The notes under the pieces were generated by a model. That model was not told the DNA's origin. It made no database searches and worked only from the letters and a program-made list of their open reading frames with translations. Both the position numbers and the translations under genes were made by a program. From Oceanidesulfovibrio marinus (GTDB taxonomy: Bacteria; Desulfobacterota; Desulfovibrionia; Desulfovibrionales; Desulfovibrionaceae), in NCBI RefSeq assembly GCF_013085545.1, contig NZ_CP039543.1, positions 186,001-250,000 on the forward strand: DNA of 64,000 bases, in the 5' to 3' direction. How positions within the stretch are numbered: position 1 is the first letter of the stretch; each line of letters opens with the position of its first letter. Shown here piece by piece: positions 35,545 to 43,247 of the stretch.

Positions 35545-35696
35545 ATTCAAGGGGCTCCGCCCCTCGAACTCCCCGCAAGGGGCCACTGGCCCCTTGACCC
35601 CGATCTGGGGGTCTGGGGGAACAGTGTTCCCCCTGGCCGCCGGAGGCATTGTTTGTCTCTGCAAACATAATCATTTCAGCCAATTCTATTGGCTGA
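35545..35696. repeat. Cluster of GC-rich palindromes
   Basis: Four hairpins in 150 bases: AGGGGC-TCC-GCCCCT near 35550; CAAGGGGCC-ACT-GGCCCCTTG near 35577; GGGGGAACA-G-TGTTCCCCC near 35615; and TCAGCCAAT-TCT-ATTGGCTGA at 35676-35696. This style resembles intergenic REP-like elements of Desulfovibrio-type genomes, but no second copy was noticed in the window. They may insulate the MaoC gene from the next gene. Confidence 0.6.
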
Positions 35697-35722
35697 GATG
35701 TTTCACGATGGAGTATGCGACA

Positions 35723-36874
35723 ATGATCACGTTGAAGGGTATGACCTGGGACCATCCCCGCGGGTACGCGCCGCTGGAGAAGGCGTCCGAGCTGTACCGC
35801 GAGCGGCATCCCGAGGTGGAGATCTCCTGGACCAGGCGTTCGTTGCAGGCCTTTGCGGACCGGCCTTTGTCCCTCATGACCAAGGAGTACGACCTGCTCA
35901 TCATCGACCACCCCCATGTGGGCGAGGCCGAGCGGGATCAGTCACTGCTGCCGCTCAACGGCCAGGGCTACGACGACATGCTGGAGGAGTTCTCCAGGCG
36001 CACGGTGGGCCCCTCCTATGCGAGCTACGATTACCACGGCTCGGTGTGGGCCCTGCCTGTGGACGCGGCTGCCCAGGTGGCCTGCTGGCGGCCGGATCTT
36101 CTGGACGCGCCGCCCCGGACCTGGGACGAGGTCGTGGCCCTGGCCGAGAAAGGGCAGGTGACCATGCCGCTCAAGCCTATCGACGCAATGGCCAGCTTCT
36201 GCACCCTGTCCGCCAACATTGGCCATCCCGTGGCCAGGGACGAGGGACGCCTGCTGGACATGGACGCCGGCCGCGAGGTCTTTGAGGCGCTGCTGGCCGT
36301 GGCCCGGCACATGGAAGAGCAGTGCTTTTCGAACAATCCCATCGAGGTGCTGGAGCGCATGTCCCGTACCACCCAGTTCGCCTACTGCCCGCTGCTGTAT
36401 GGCTACAACAGCTACAGCCGGGAGGACGTGCCCAACGCCCGCATCGCGTTCAACGACATTCCGGCGCTCGGCGACAACGGGCCCTGCGGCTCCATGATCG
36501 GCGGCGCGGGCATTGCCGTCTCATCGAGCTGTGAGCGCCGCGACGTGGCCCTGGACTTCGCCTTTTTCATCATGAGCGGGGAAGCCCAGAGCGGCTTCTA
36601 CTTTGACGCCCAGGGCCAGCCCGGCCACCTGGACGCCTGGGAGAGCGACCGCACCAACAGGCTGAGCCTGGACTTTTTCCGGAATACCCGCAAAACCATG
36701 GACACCTGCTGGCTGCGGCCCCGGTACGACGGCTTCCTCGGCTTCATGGACAAGGCCGGCAACCTGGTCAACGCGACCCTGCGCGGCCAGGGCGACGTGG
36801 ACGAGACGCTGAAGCAGCTTGAGGAGCTGTACCAGGCCAGTCGAGGCACCCGCCTGGATCGCGACTACGACTGA
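35723..36874 (+). CDS. Solute-binding-protein-like protein lacking signal peptide
   Basis: About 383 residues, related to family 1 (sugar/multiple) ABC solute-binding proteins: ASELYRERHPEVEISWTRR, YDLLIIDHPHVGEA, GSVWALPVDAAAQVACWRPDLL and SCERRDVALDFAFFIMSGEAQSGFY. No hydrophobic N-terminus exists at ATG 35723 or at in-frame ATG 35708, so export looks unlikely. GGAG is 10 bases before ATG 35723. No sugar ABC permease accompanies it; the ABC genes downstream have their own binding protein. It may be an intracellular ligand sensor or binding factor for the CoA pathway. Function unknown. Confidence 0.7.
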   Translation: MITLKGMTWDHPRGYAPLEKASELYRERHPEVEISWTRRSLQAFADRPLSLMTKEYDLLIIDHPHVGEAERDQSLLPLNGQGYDDMLEEFSRRTVGPSYASYDYHGSVWALPVDAAAQVACWRPDLLDAPPRTWDEVVALAEKGQVTMPLKPIDAMASFCTLSANIGHPVARDEGRLLDMDAGREVFEALLAVARHMEEQCFSNNPIEVLERMSRTTQFAYCPLLYGYNSYSREDVPNARIAFNDIPALGDNGPCGSMIGGAGIAVSSSCERRDVALDFAFFIMSGEAQSGFYFDAQGQPGHLDAWESDRTNRLSLDFFRNTRKTMDTCWLRPRYDGFLGFMDKAGNLVNATLRGQGDVDETLKQLEELYQASRGTRLDRDYD

Positions 36875-36898
36875 GTGAGCGAAGAAGGAAAGGAAATG

Positions 36899-36933
36899 AA
36901 GCCGGGTCTGGATGGTATCCAGGTCCGGCTTTT
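36899..36933 (+). terminator. Rho-independent terminator after binding-protein-like gene
   Basis: A stem AGCCGG..CTGGAT with ATCCAG..CCGGCT (12 pairs plus a symmetric GT/GT bulge), loop GGT, then TTTTCT. It ends the CaiB-MaoC unit. Confidence 0.8.
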
Positions 36934-37300
36934 CTAATGGGAAAAGACCTTCCGCCAGACAGGGGGAGTATTGTGAGGCTATTTGGTGGAGAGCCGGGAA
37001 CCGGCGCGGAAGCCGGGGCATACATTCCTGAACGCCCGCTGCAGCCCTTGCAGAGCGTAATCAGACAGCTCTTGAAGAGACCGCTCCTGATTTGTATGAC
37101 GTACATACATGCCATTCCCGACAGCGCAGTGGGGTGGCGTCTCGATTGACCTGAGCTACAGTACGTTTGGGCATGCCTTCTGGGGTTGCGTGGATTGAGC
37201 GTTGCCCGGGCCCGGTGAACGACACGGATCTTGCCAACTCTCCGGACTCCGGGTATTGAGCAGCGCTTGGGAAAAAAATCACAACATGGAGGGAGAGAGA
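36934..37300. other. Intergenic region upstream of ABC importer
   Basis: No supportable gene. It ends in a strong GGAGGGAG ribosome site at 37288-37295. It must hold the promoter of the NitT/TauT-type operon, but no convincing -35/-10 or -24/-12 pair was found. Confidence 0.4.
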
Positions 37301-38275
37301 GTGAAACGCCTGACAATACTTCTGTTCTGCGTGTTCGCCGCGGTGTCCGCTTTCGCCGCGACCGCAAAGGCTGAGACCTCGATGAAAATCGCCCATGCAA
37401 CATGGGTTGGGTACGGACCGCTCTACATCGCCAGCGAAAACGGCTACTTCGAGAAGCTCGGCCTGGATGTTGAGCTCATAATCATCGAAGACGAATCGCA
37501 ATACGCCGCCGCTCTTGCTTCCGGCAACATAGACGGCCTGGGCAACGTCCTCGACCGCGAGATCATCCACTACGCCAAAGGCACGCCCGAGACCGTCATC
37601 CTTGGCATGGACGAGTCCGCCGGTGGGGATGGCATCGTGGCGTCCGCCGAGATCAAGAGCCTCGCCGACCTCGAGGGCAAGACCGTTGCTCTGGACAAGT
37701 CGTCCACATCCTACTTCTTCTTCCTCACGGCCATCGAGTCCGCGGGCCTGGACGAGAAGAATATCAATATTACGGAGATGGGCGCATCCGACGCCGGCGC
37801 TGCATTCGTTGCCGGCAGGGTCGACGCCGCCGTGACCTGGGAGCCCTGGCTGACCAACGCGAATCAGCGTGAAGGCGGCCACGTCCTGGTTTCGTCCAAG
37901 GACTTCCCCAAGACCATTGTCGACGTGCTTGTGCTGCGCAACGACTTTATCGAGAAGAACCCTGGCGCCCCGCTGGCGTTGACCAAAGCCTGGAACGAGG
38001 CCGTGGCCTGGTACAACGAGCACCCTGACGAGGGCAACGAGATCATGGGTAAAGCCATGGGGCTGGATGCCTCCGAAATGGCCGATATGGCCTCAGGCGT
38101 GCGGTTCATCGGCGGCTCCGACAACCAGGACTTTTTTGATAAGTCCAAGGCCGGCAACATCTACGAAGTTGCCGCGCGCGCTGCAAAGTTCTGGGAGGAG
38201 AAGGGCATCATCGACGCAGGCACGGATATCGATGCGCTCATTACCGATCAATACGTGAAAGAAGCCACCCAATAG
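37301..38275 (+). CDS. NitT/TauT-family ABC transporter substrate-binding protein
   Basis: A 324-residue periplasmic binding protein. The GTG start has GGAGGGAG 6-13 bases upstream; in-frame ATG 37286 would overlap that site, so GTG is preferred. The signal peptide MKRLTILLFCVFAAVSAFA is followed by KIAHATWVGYGPLYIASENGYFEKLGLDVEL, the hallmark of SsuA/TauA/NrtA-like proteins. Such systems import sulfonates, taurine, nitrate, cyanate or aromatic acids; sequence alone does not decide. The permease follows after 6 bases. Confidence 0.88.
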   Translation: MKRLTILLFCVFAAVSAFAATAKAETSMKIAHATWVGYGPLYIASENGYFEKLGLDVELIIIEDESQYAAALASGNIDGLGNVLDREIIHYAKGTPETVILGMDESAGGDGIVASAEIKSLADLEGKTVALDKSSTSYFFFLTAIESAGLDEKNINITEMGASDAGAAFVAGRVDAAVTWEPWLTNANQREGGHVLVSSKDFPKTIVDVLVLRNDFIEKNPGAPLALTKAWNEAVAWYNEHPDEGNEIMGKAMGLDASEMADMASGVRFIGGSDNQDFFDKSKAGNIYEVAARAAKFWEEKGIIDAGTDIDALITDQYVKEATQ

Positions 38276-38281
38276 CTGAAG

Positions 38282-39070
38282 ATGGCATCAGACAAGGAAA
38301 CAGGAAGCCGGCTGGCGGCGCGTTCGGTGTTGTCGGCCGGCTCCTTTGCCGCGATCATCGCGATCTGGTGCGTGGCTGCGTACGGCGGCTTCGTCAAGGA
38401 TCTCTTTCTGCCCAAGCCCCACGCCGTTCTCATGGCCTTCAAGGAGATGTGGGAGGAGGGCATTCTGCTGTCCTACACCTGGGATTCCACCTACCGCGTC
38501 CTGGTGGGCTGGGCGCTGGCCGTGGTGGTGTCGCTGCCGTTCGGCATGATCATCGCCACGTCGAAGCGCTTCGAGGCCCTCTGCGAGCCCATCGTGGATT
38601 TTGCGCGCTATCTGCCCGTGGTGGCCATGGTGCCGCTCACGCTCTTGTATTTCGGCATCGGCGACGTGCAGAAGTTCGCGGTCATCTTCCTGGGGACATT
38701 CTTTCAGCTCGTACTCATGGTGGCCGACACGGTCTCCAGGGTCGATCGCGATCTTTTGCGGGCCGCACGAACCCTGGGCGCAGGCCGTCGCCAGGCATAC
38801 ACGCTGGTGCTTCTGCCGGGCTCGCTGCCTGGGATCATGGACGACCTGCGGATCACCATCGGCTGGGCCTGGACCTATCTCGTGGTGGCCGAGCTGGTGG
38901 CCGCCAACTCGGGCCTGGGCTACCTGATCCTGCGCGCCCAGCGATTCCTCGCCATCGACCGTATCTTTGCCGGGCTCATCATTATCGGACTTCTCGGGCT
39001 CGCCACCGATGCGCTCTTCAAGTGGCTGACGAAAATCGTCGTTCCCTGGAGCGATAAGGTGGGCGGCTAG
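38282..39070 (+). CDS. NitT/TauT-family ABC transporter permease
   Basis: A 262-residue membrane protein with about six helices. The EAA loop reads LLRAARTLGAGRRQAYTLVLLPGSLPGIMDDLRI, typical of SsuC/TauC. It pairs with the ATPase encoded directly downstream (stop and start adjacent). No second permease gene is present, so the channel is a homodimer, as usual in this family. Confidence 0.9.
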   Translation: MASDKETGSRLAARSVLSAGSFAAIIAIWCVAAYGGFVKDLFLPKPHAVLMAFKEMWEEGILLSYTWDSTYRVLVGWALAVVVSLPFGMIIATSKRFEALCEPIVDFARYLPVVAMVPLTLLYFGIGDVQKFAVIFLGTFFQLVLMVADTVSRVDRDLLRAARTLGAGRRQAYTLVLLPGSLPGIMDDLRITIGWAWTYLVVAELVAANSGLGYLILRAQRFLAIDRIFAGLIIIGLLGLATDALFKWLTKIVVPWSDKVGG

Positions 39071-39832
39071 ATGGCTATGCTCGAAGTCTCACAGCTTTCA
39101 AAGGTGTTTCCGTCAAAGGCCGGCGACGTTGTGGCCATGCAGGATGTGGAAATGATGGTCGAGGAGGGCGAGCTCGCCGTGGTGGCCGGGCCGTCGGGCT
39201 GCGGCAAGTCCACGCTTTTGAACATCGTGGCCGGGCTCGAAGCGCCGACGTCGGGCCGTGTGGTCATGGACGGCAGCGAGATCACCGCCCCTGGCGCAGA
39301 ACGCGGCATGGTCTTCCAGGGGTATACGCTCTTCCCCTGGCTGAACGTGCAAAAGAATGTGGAATTCGGACTGCGCATCAAGGGCATGCCGGCTGCAGAG
39401 CGCGCGGACCGCGCCATGCACTACCTGGAGCTGGTCGGGCTTGCGGGCTTCTCCAAGGCTCTGCCCAAGGAGCTCTCGGGGGGGATGAAGCAGCGCGTGG
39501 CCATTGCGCGGGTGCTGGCCAACTCGCCGCGCATGCTGCTCATGGACGAACCGTTCGGCGCGCTGGACGCCCAGACGCGGCTTCTGCTCCAGGATCTGTT
39601 GCTCGAAATCTGGGCCAGTGAACGCACGACCATCCTGTTCATTACCCACGATATCGATGAGGCGATCCTCCTGGGCGACACGATCCGCATCATGTCCAAG
39701 CGCCCGGGCCGCATCATCGAACGCATCGAAGTGGACATTCCGCGCCCCCGCGACCATACCACCACAACGAGCCCCGAGTTTTCCTTGCTCAAACGCACGA
39801 TCATGGACCGCTTGTGGAACGAAATCAGGTAA
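39071..39832 (+). CDS. NitT/TauT-family ABC transporter ATPase
   Basis: A 253-residue nucleotide-binding subunit: Walker A GPSGCGKST, Q-loop in MVFQGYTLFPW, signature LSGGMKQRVAIARV, Walker B MLLMDEPFGALD and H-loop FITHDIDEA. Homologous to SsuB/TauB. The ATG immediately follows the permease stop. Confidence 0.93.
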   Translation: MAMLEVSQLSKVFPSKAGDVVAMQDVEMMVEEGELAVVAGPSGCGKSTLLNIVAGLEAPTSGRVVMDGSEITAPGAERGMVFQGYTLFPWLNVQKNVEFGLRIKGMPAAERADRAMHYLELVGLAGFSKALPKELSGGMKQRVAIARVLANSPRMLLMDEPFGALDAQTRLLLQDLLLEIWASERTTILFITHDIDEAILLGDTIRIMSKRPGRIIERIEVDIPRPRDHTTTTSPEFSLLKRTIMDRLWNEIR

Positions 39833-40679
39833 GGATGCGTATCCGGTTGTAAACGTCTTCGAACAGGTTGATTTCGTCGGACTACAGGACGTGTACGGCG
39901 GGCAACAGCGGGGATGGGGAGCAGCGCTGCTCGTCCATACATGCCTGCAGCTCCAGGCAGCGGCCGTTGAGCGGCGGAGCTGACGCCGCAGTGGCCGTGG
40001 CCGGGCTCAGCAGTCCGCCTCGTTCTCGAAAACTTGTCTGCGGTCGCTAACTGTTTGACTATTCATGCACATGCATGGTTTGTGCGAAATGGGCTCATAA
40101 GATTTTGTTGAAAAGTATACAATTTTTTTGTCTATTTTTATATTGAAAAAATCCGGAAGCTGCCTAATTGTACATTGCGGAGGGAGAGTGGAGCGGCCTT
40201 TTGGTGGCGCTTTGGGGGAGGCAGTCCCCCATTTTCCGGGCAGGCGCCTGCACACCGAGGACGTGTTTAGACACGCATTGCCCAAAGGCCGATAAGATTC
40301 CCGTCTTTTCCCTAAAGCAGCGGACAAAGCCTCTTCGGGCTCGGACGCCCGCCGCGACGGCTCAGCTTTATTACGGACCTATGCAAGCAATTTCAGTAGC
40401 TTGAGCGACCAATGTTTCGAGCGCCCCGGGCCGTGGAGCAGGCGCCCTCGTGATGAATTGCGTTTTGAGCCTGGCGCCGCTCGGACCGGCAATGGCTGTG
40501 TTATGGTGTTGTGCATCAAGGTGTAAAAGTATATTCTTTGGCCGATGATGCGAGGAGAAGAATCGATCGTAAAGGGCTTTGCCTTTTGAGCAGCCTGGCG
40601 GGCGCAGGAGCCCTGCGTACGGCATGGCGCTTACAGAGAGTGATCATGATAGACACGCCGTCGAACTGGCGGCGCGAAA
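39833..40679. other. Long intergenic region between ABC operon and gntR-type gene
   Basis: About 850 bases. It contains a 14-bp perfect palindrome at 39919-39932, an AT-rich patch at about 40090-40155, and short frames on both strands with no recognisable product. No terminator with T-run was found after the ATPase gene. Confidence 0.4.
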
Positions 40680-40691
40680 GGTTGTACAACC
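40680..40691. promoter_or_regulatory. Candidate GntR operator
   Basis: GGTTGTACAACC, a perfect 12-bp palindrome, lies 22 bases before the gntR start codon. FCD-type GntR regulators often bind TTGT-ACAA-like palindromes and repress themselves. Assignment is inferred. Confidence 0.45.
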
Positions 40692-40713
40692 GGAATAAAA
40701 GGTGACTGTGTTG

Positions 40714-41355
40714 ATGAAAATATTGGGCGTTGCTGACAGTACAGCGTGTTTTTTGCGGCACGAAATCATTACAGGCAAAATACCTCCCGGATCGAAACTC
40801 AACGAGGTGGAGCTGGCCAACAGATACGGCGTCAGTCGGCCGCCTCTCCGCGAGGCCTTTCGGAAGCTGGAGTATGAAAAGCTGGTCAACAACATTCCCA
40901 GAAGGGGAACGTTCGTGACCGAGCTTTCCTTTGACGATTGCAGGGAGGTCTACTTCACGCGGCGTACGCTGGAATGCGCGGCCGTGGATCTGCTCGCCAA
41001 AAGCGGCAATCGGGATTTCACCAAGTTGAGCGAGTCTGTCGAGAACCTGGAGCATTTCGCCATGCCCAGGAACTCGGACACCACAGACCTTGCCGATTAT
41101 TACGGCGAGATCGCAGGGTTCCACTGGGATCTGGTCAAGGATGCGGGCAACCGCTGGCTGACTCACTGTTACCAGAGTATTGCCTCCACACTGAGCCGTT
41201 ATCAACTGATATATTTAAGTATCTTGAGCAAACGCTCCATTGAGGACCACAAGATCGTCGTGGAGTGCATGCAGGAAGGGCGGTTCGAGGAAGCCAAAAA
41301 GCAGTTGGCCGAACACATCTCCCGCGTCCTCAACGAAATGCTCGACAATATCTGA
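40714..41355 (+). CDS. GntR-family (FCD/FadR-type) transcriptional regulator
   Basis: A 213-residue regulator. The N-terminal winged helix contains IPPGSKLNEVELANRYGVSRPPLREAFRKLE; the C-terminal all-helical FCD ligand domain has FHWDLVKDAGN and EDHKIVVECMQEG with metal-binding Asp/His positions. The frame can start at GTG 40702; ATG 40714 is preferred because AGGTG is 9 bases upstream. It lies convergent to the ETF/hydroxyacid operon and downstream of the ABC operon. LldR-type members control lactate utilisation, so the ETF operon is a plausible target. Confidence 0.88.
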   Translation: MKILGVADSTACFLRHEIITGKIPPGSKLNEVELANRYGVSRPPLREAFRKLEYEKLVNNIPRRGTFVTELSFDDCREVYFTRRTLECAAVDLLAKSGNRDFTKLSESVENLEHFAMPRNSDTTDLADYYGEIAGFHWDLVKDAGNRWLTHCYQSIASTLSRYQLIYLSILSKRSIEDHKIVVECMQEGRFEEAKKQLAEHISRVLNEMLDNI

Positions 41356-41434
41356 CAGGCTGAAGGCGGCAGGGATCTCCGCCTTGGCAAAGTCCAGCCC
41401 TCCGGATCAGTGCACGCGGCGGGTGACGTGATAT

Positions 41435-41473
41435 AAAAAAGTGACGCCGGGCCCCTCCAGGGAGCTCGGCGTC
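41435..41473 (-). terminator. Terminator of the etf operon
   Basis: GACGCCG/CGGCGTC outer stem with GGCC-type inner pairing; on the minus strand it is followed by CACTTTTTTATA. It sits 25 bases past the etfA stop and 80 bases past the convergent gntR gene. Confidence 0.8.
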
Positions 41474-41497
41474 GTTCATTCAGAGGGATTCCTACAG

Positions 41498-42463
41498 CTA
41501 TTCGCCGTTGATCGCCTCGGTCAATTCCGGGAGAAAATCCAGGATGTCGGCCACGATTCCCACGTCGGCCGCCTGGAAGATGGGGGCCTTGGGGTTCGTG
41601 TTGATCGCCACGATGAAGGGCGAGCCTTTGATCCCGCCCAGGTGCTGGAATGAGCCGCTGATGCCGCAGGCCAGGTAGACCTTGGGCTTGACGGTCTGCC
41701 CGGAGGTGCCCACCTGGCGGGACCTGTTCATCCATCTGGCGTCGACGATGGGTCGGGAGCAGGCCACCACGCCGCCCATGGCCTCGGCCAGCTCTTGCGC
41801 GATCTCGATGTTCTCCTCGTCGCCGATGCCACGGCCGATGGACACCAGGACGTCCTCCTTGGAGATGTCCACGTCGTCCACCTCGGCGGCGGCCATCTCC
41901 AGGAAGACCCGTCGCATGGCCGGCTCGCCGATCTCGCCGGACTTGTCCACAATCTGGCCGGAGCCTGCGCCTTCGGCCGGGGCAAAGCTGCCGGCCCTGA
42001 GCGTCAGCACGGCGCCGCCGGCCACGTTCGTCTGCACATGCGCGCTCACCTGGCCGCCATACTCCTGGCGGACGAGCGTGAGAACGTCCCCGGCCAGGCC
42101 GTCTACGCCCACCACGTCGGAGACAAAGGGCACGTCCCGCTTGATGGACAGGCCGGGCGCCATGTCCATGGCGAACGTGTCGTGGCCCATGAGCACGATG
42201 GAGCCGGCGGGCAGGGCGGACGCCAGGACAGGCCGGATGATTTCTGCGTTGGGCTGGGCCAGGCTGTCGCTGCTGAACTTCCAGACCTCGGCAAAGCCCT
42301 GGGCCAAGGCTTCGGCCACAGCGTCCAGTTGTGGGGCGTTGCCGGCGACGATGGCCGTCACCGGTGCGTTGGGGGCGATGGCCGCGGCCGCGGTGAGCAG
42401 CTCCAGGGCCGTGTCATCGGCCACGCCGTCCTTGTGGGCGATATATGCGAAGATCTGCGTCAT
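41498..42463 (-). CDS. etfA: Electron transfer flavoprotein alpha subunit
   Basis: A 321-residue FixB/EtfA protein. The C-terminal FAD-binding domain contains RQVGTSGQTVKPKVYLACGISGSFQHLGGI, the strongest family motif. It takes electrons from a flavoprotein dehydrogenase and passes them to a membrane acceptor. The start overlaps the etfB stop by one base. It is the last gene of the minus-strand operon. Confidence 0.95.
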   Translation of the reverse strand: MTQIFAYIAHKDGVADDTALELLTAAAAIAPNAPVTAIVAGNAPQLDAVAEALAQGFAEVWKFSSDSLAQPNAEIIRPVLASALPAGSIVLMGHDTFAMDMAPGLSIKRDVPFVSDVVGVDGLAGDVLTLVRQEYGGQVSAHVQTNVAGGAVLTLRAGSFAPAEGAGSGQIVDKSGEIGEPAMRRVFLEMAAAEVDDVDISKEDVLVSIGRGIGDEENIEIAQELAEAMGGVVACSRPIVDARWMNRSRQVGTSGQTVKPKVYLACGISGSFQHLGGIKGSPFIVAINTNPKAPIFQAADVGIVADILDFLPELTEAINGE

Positions 42464-43245
42464 TACTTCATCCCTCCTTTGGCCTGGAGCATCTCGATCA
42501 GCTTGGCGACCATTTCTTCGGTGGAGCCTTCGAGCATCTCGGCCCCTGCGCCCACCTCCGGCGTAAAGTAGTCCAGGCGCTCCACCTGGGGGGCCAGGGC
42601 TTCAGCGGTGAGCCCCAGAGCGGCCGCGTCCATGGTGGGAATTTCCACCGAGGCCACCTTGCGGATGCCGCGGACGCCTACATAACGGGGCTCGTTGATG
42701 CCAGTCTGAATGGACAGCACACAGGGCAGCTCGATGCGGCTGATCTCCTGCTCGCCGCCTTCGACCTCGCGGCCGATCTTCAGTGTCTTGTCGCTCTCGA
42801 CCTCGATCATGTTGACCAGCGAGGCGAAAGGCTGGTCGAGCATGGCTGCCAGCATGCCGCCAACCTGGGCGCAGCCGTCATCGGCCTGGGCGCCGGTGAG
42901 TATCAGGTCGATGCCCTTGGTTTTGGCGGCGGCCTGGAGGACCGTGGCCACACCGCGGCCGTCGAGCCCGGCAAAGGCGTCGCCGGAAAGGAGCATGGCG
43001 TTTTCCACACCCATGGCCATGGCCCGGCGCAGTACTTCATCTGACTCGTCGTCGCCCACGGCGGCCACGGTGACGGAGCCGCCGACCCGGTCCACTATCT
43101 GCAGCGCTTCCTCCACGGCGTAGTTGTCCCATTCATTGATCGAGTAGACCAGATCGTCACGTTCGATGTCGGTTCCCGCGTCATTCACCTCGATCTCGTT
43201 GGTCGAGGTGTCGGGGACCCGTTTGACGCAAACCAGGATGTCCAT
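42463..43245 (-). CDS. etfB: Electron transfer flavoprotein beta subunit
   Basis: A 260-residue FixA/EtfB protein: MDILVCVKRVPDTS at the N-terminus, INEWDNYAVEEALQI, and DLILTGAQADDGCAQVGGMLA. It forms a heterodimer with EtfA. It lies 2 bases after the membrane iron-sulfur protein gene, consistent with direct electron transfer between them. Whether it is a bifurcating ETF (with a second FAD) cannot be settled by eye. Confidence 0.95.
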   Translation of the reverse strand: MDILVCVKRVPDTSTNEIEVNDAGTDIERDDLVYSINEWDNYAVEEALQIVDRVGGSVTVAAVGDDESDEVLRRAMAMGVENAMLLSGDAFAGLDGRGVATVLQAAAKTKGIDLILTGAQADDGCAQVGGMLAAMLDQPFASLVNMIEVESDKTLKIGREVEGGEQEISRIELPCVLSIQTGINEPRYVGVRGIRKVASVEIPTMDAAALGLTAEALAPQVERLDYFTPEVGAGAEMLEGSTEEMVAKLIEMLQAKGGMK

Positions 43246-43247
43246 AA

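Noticed and set aside
39833-40679. Small ORFs in the gap before gntR
   Set aside because: Frames of 60-80 codons lack ribosome sites and recognisable products and lie on both strands alike.
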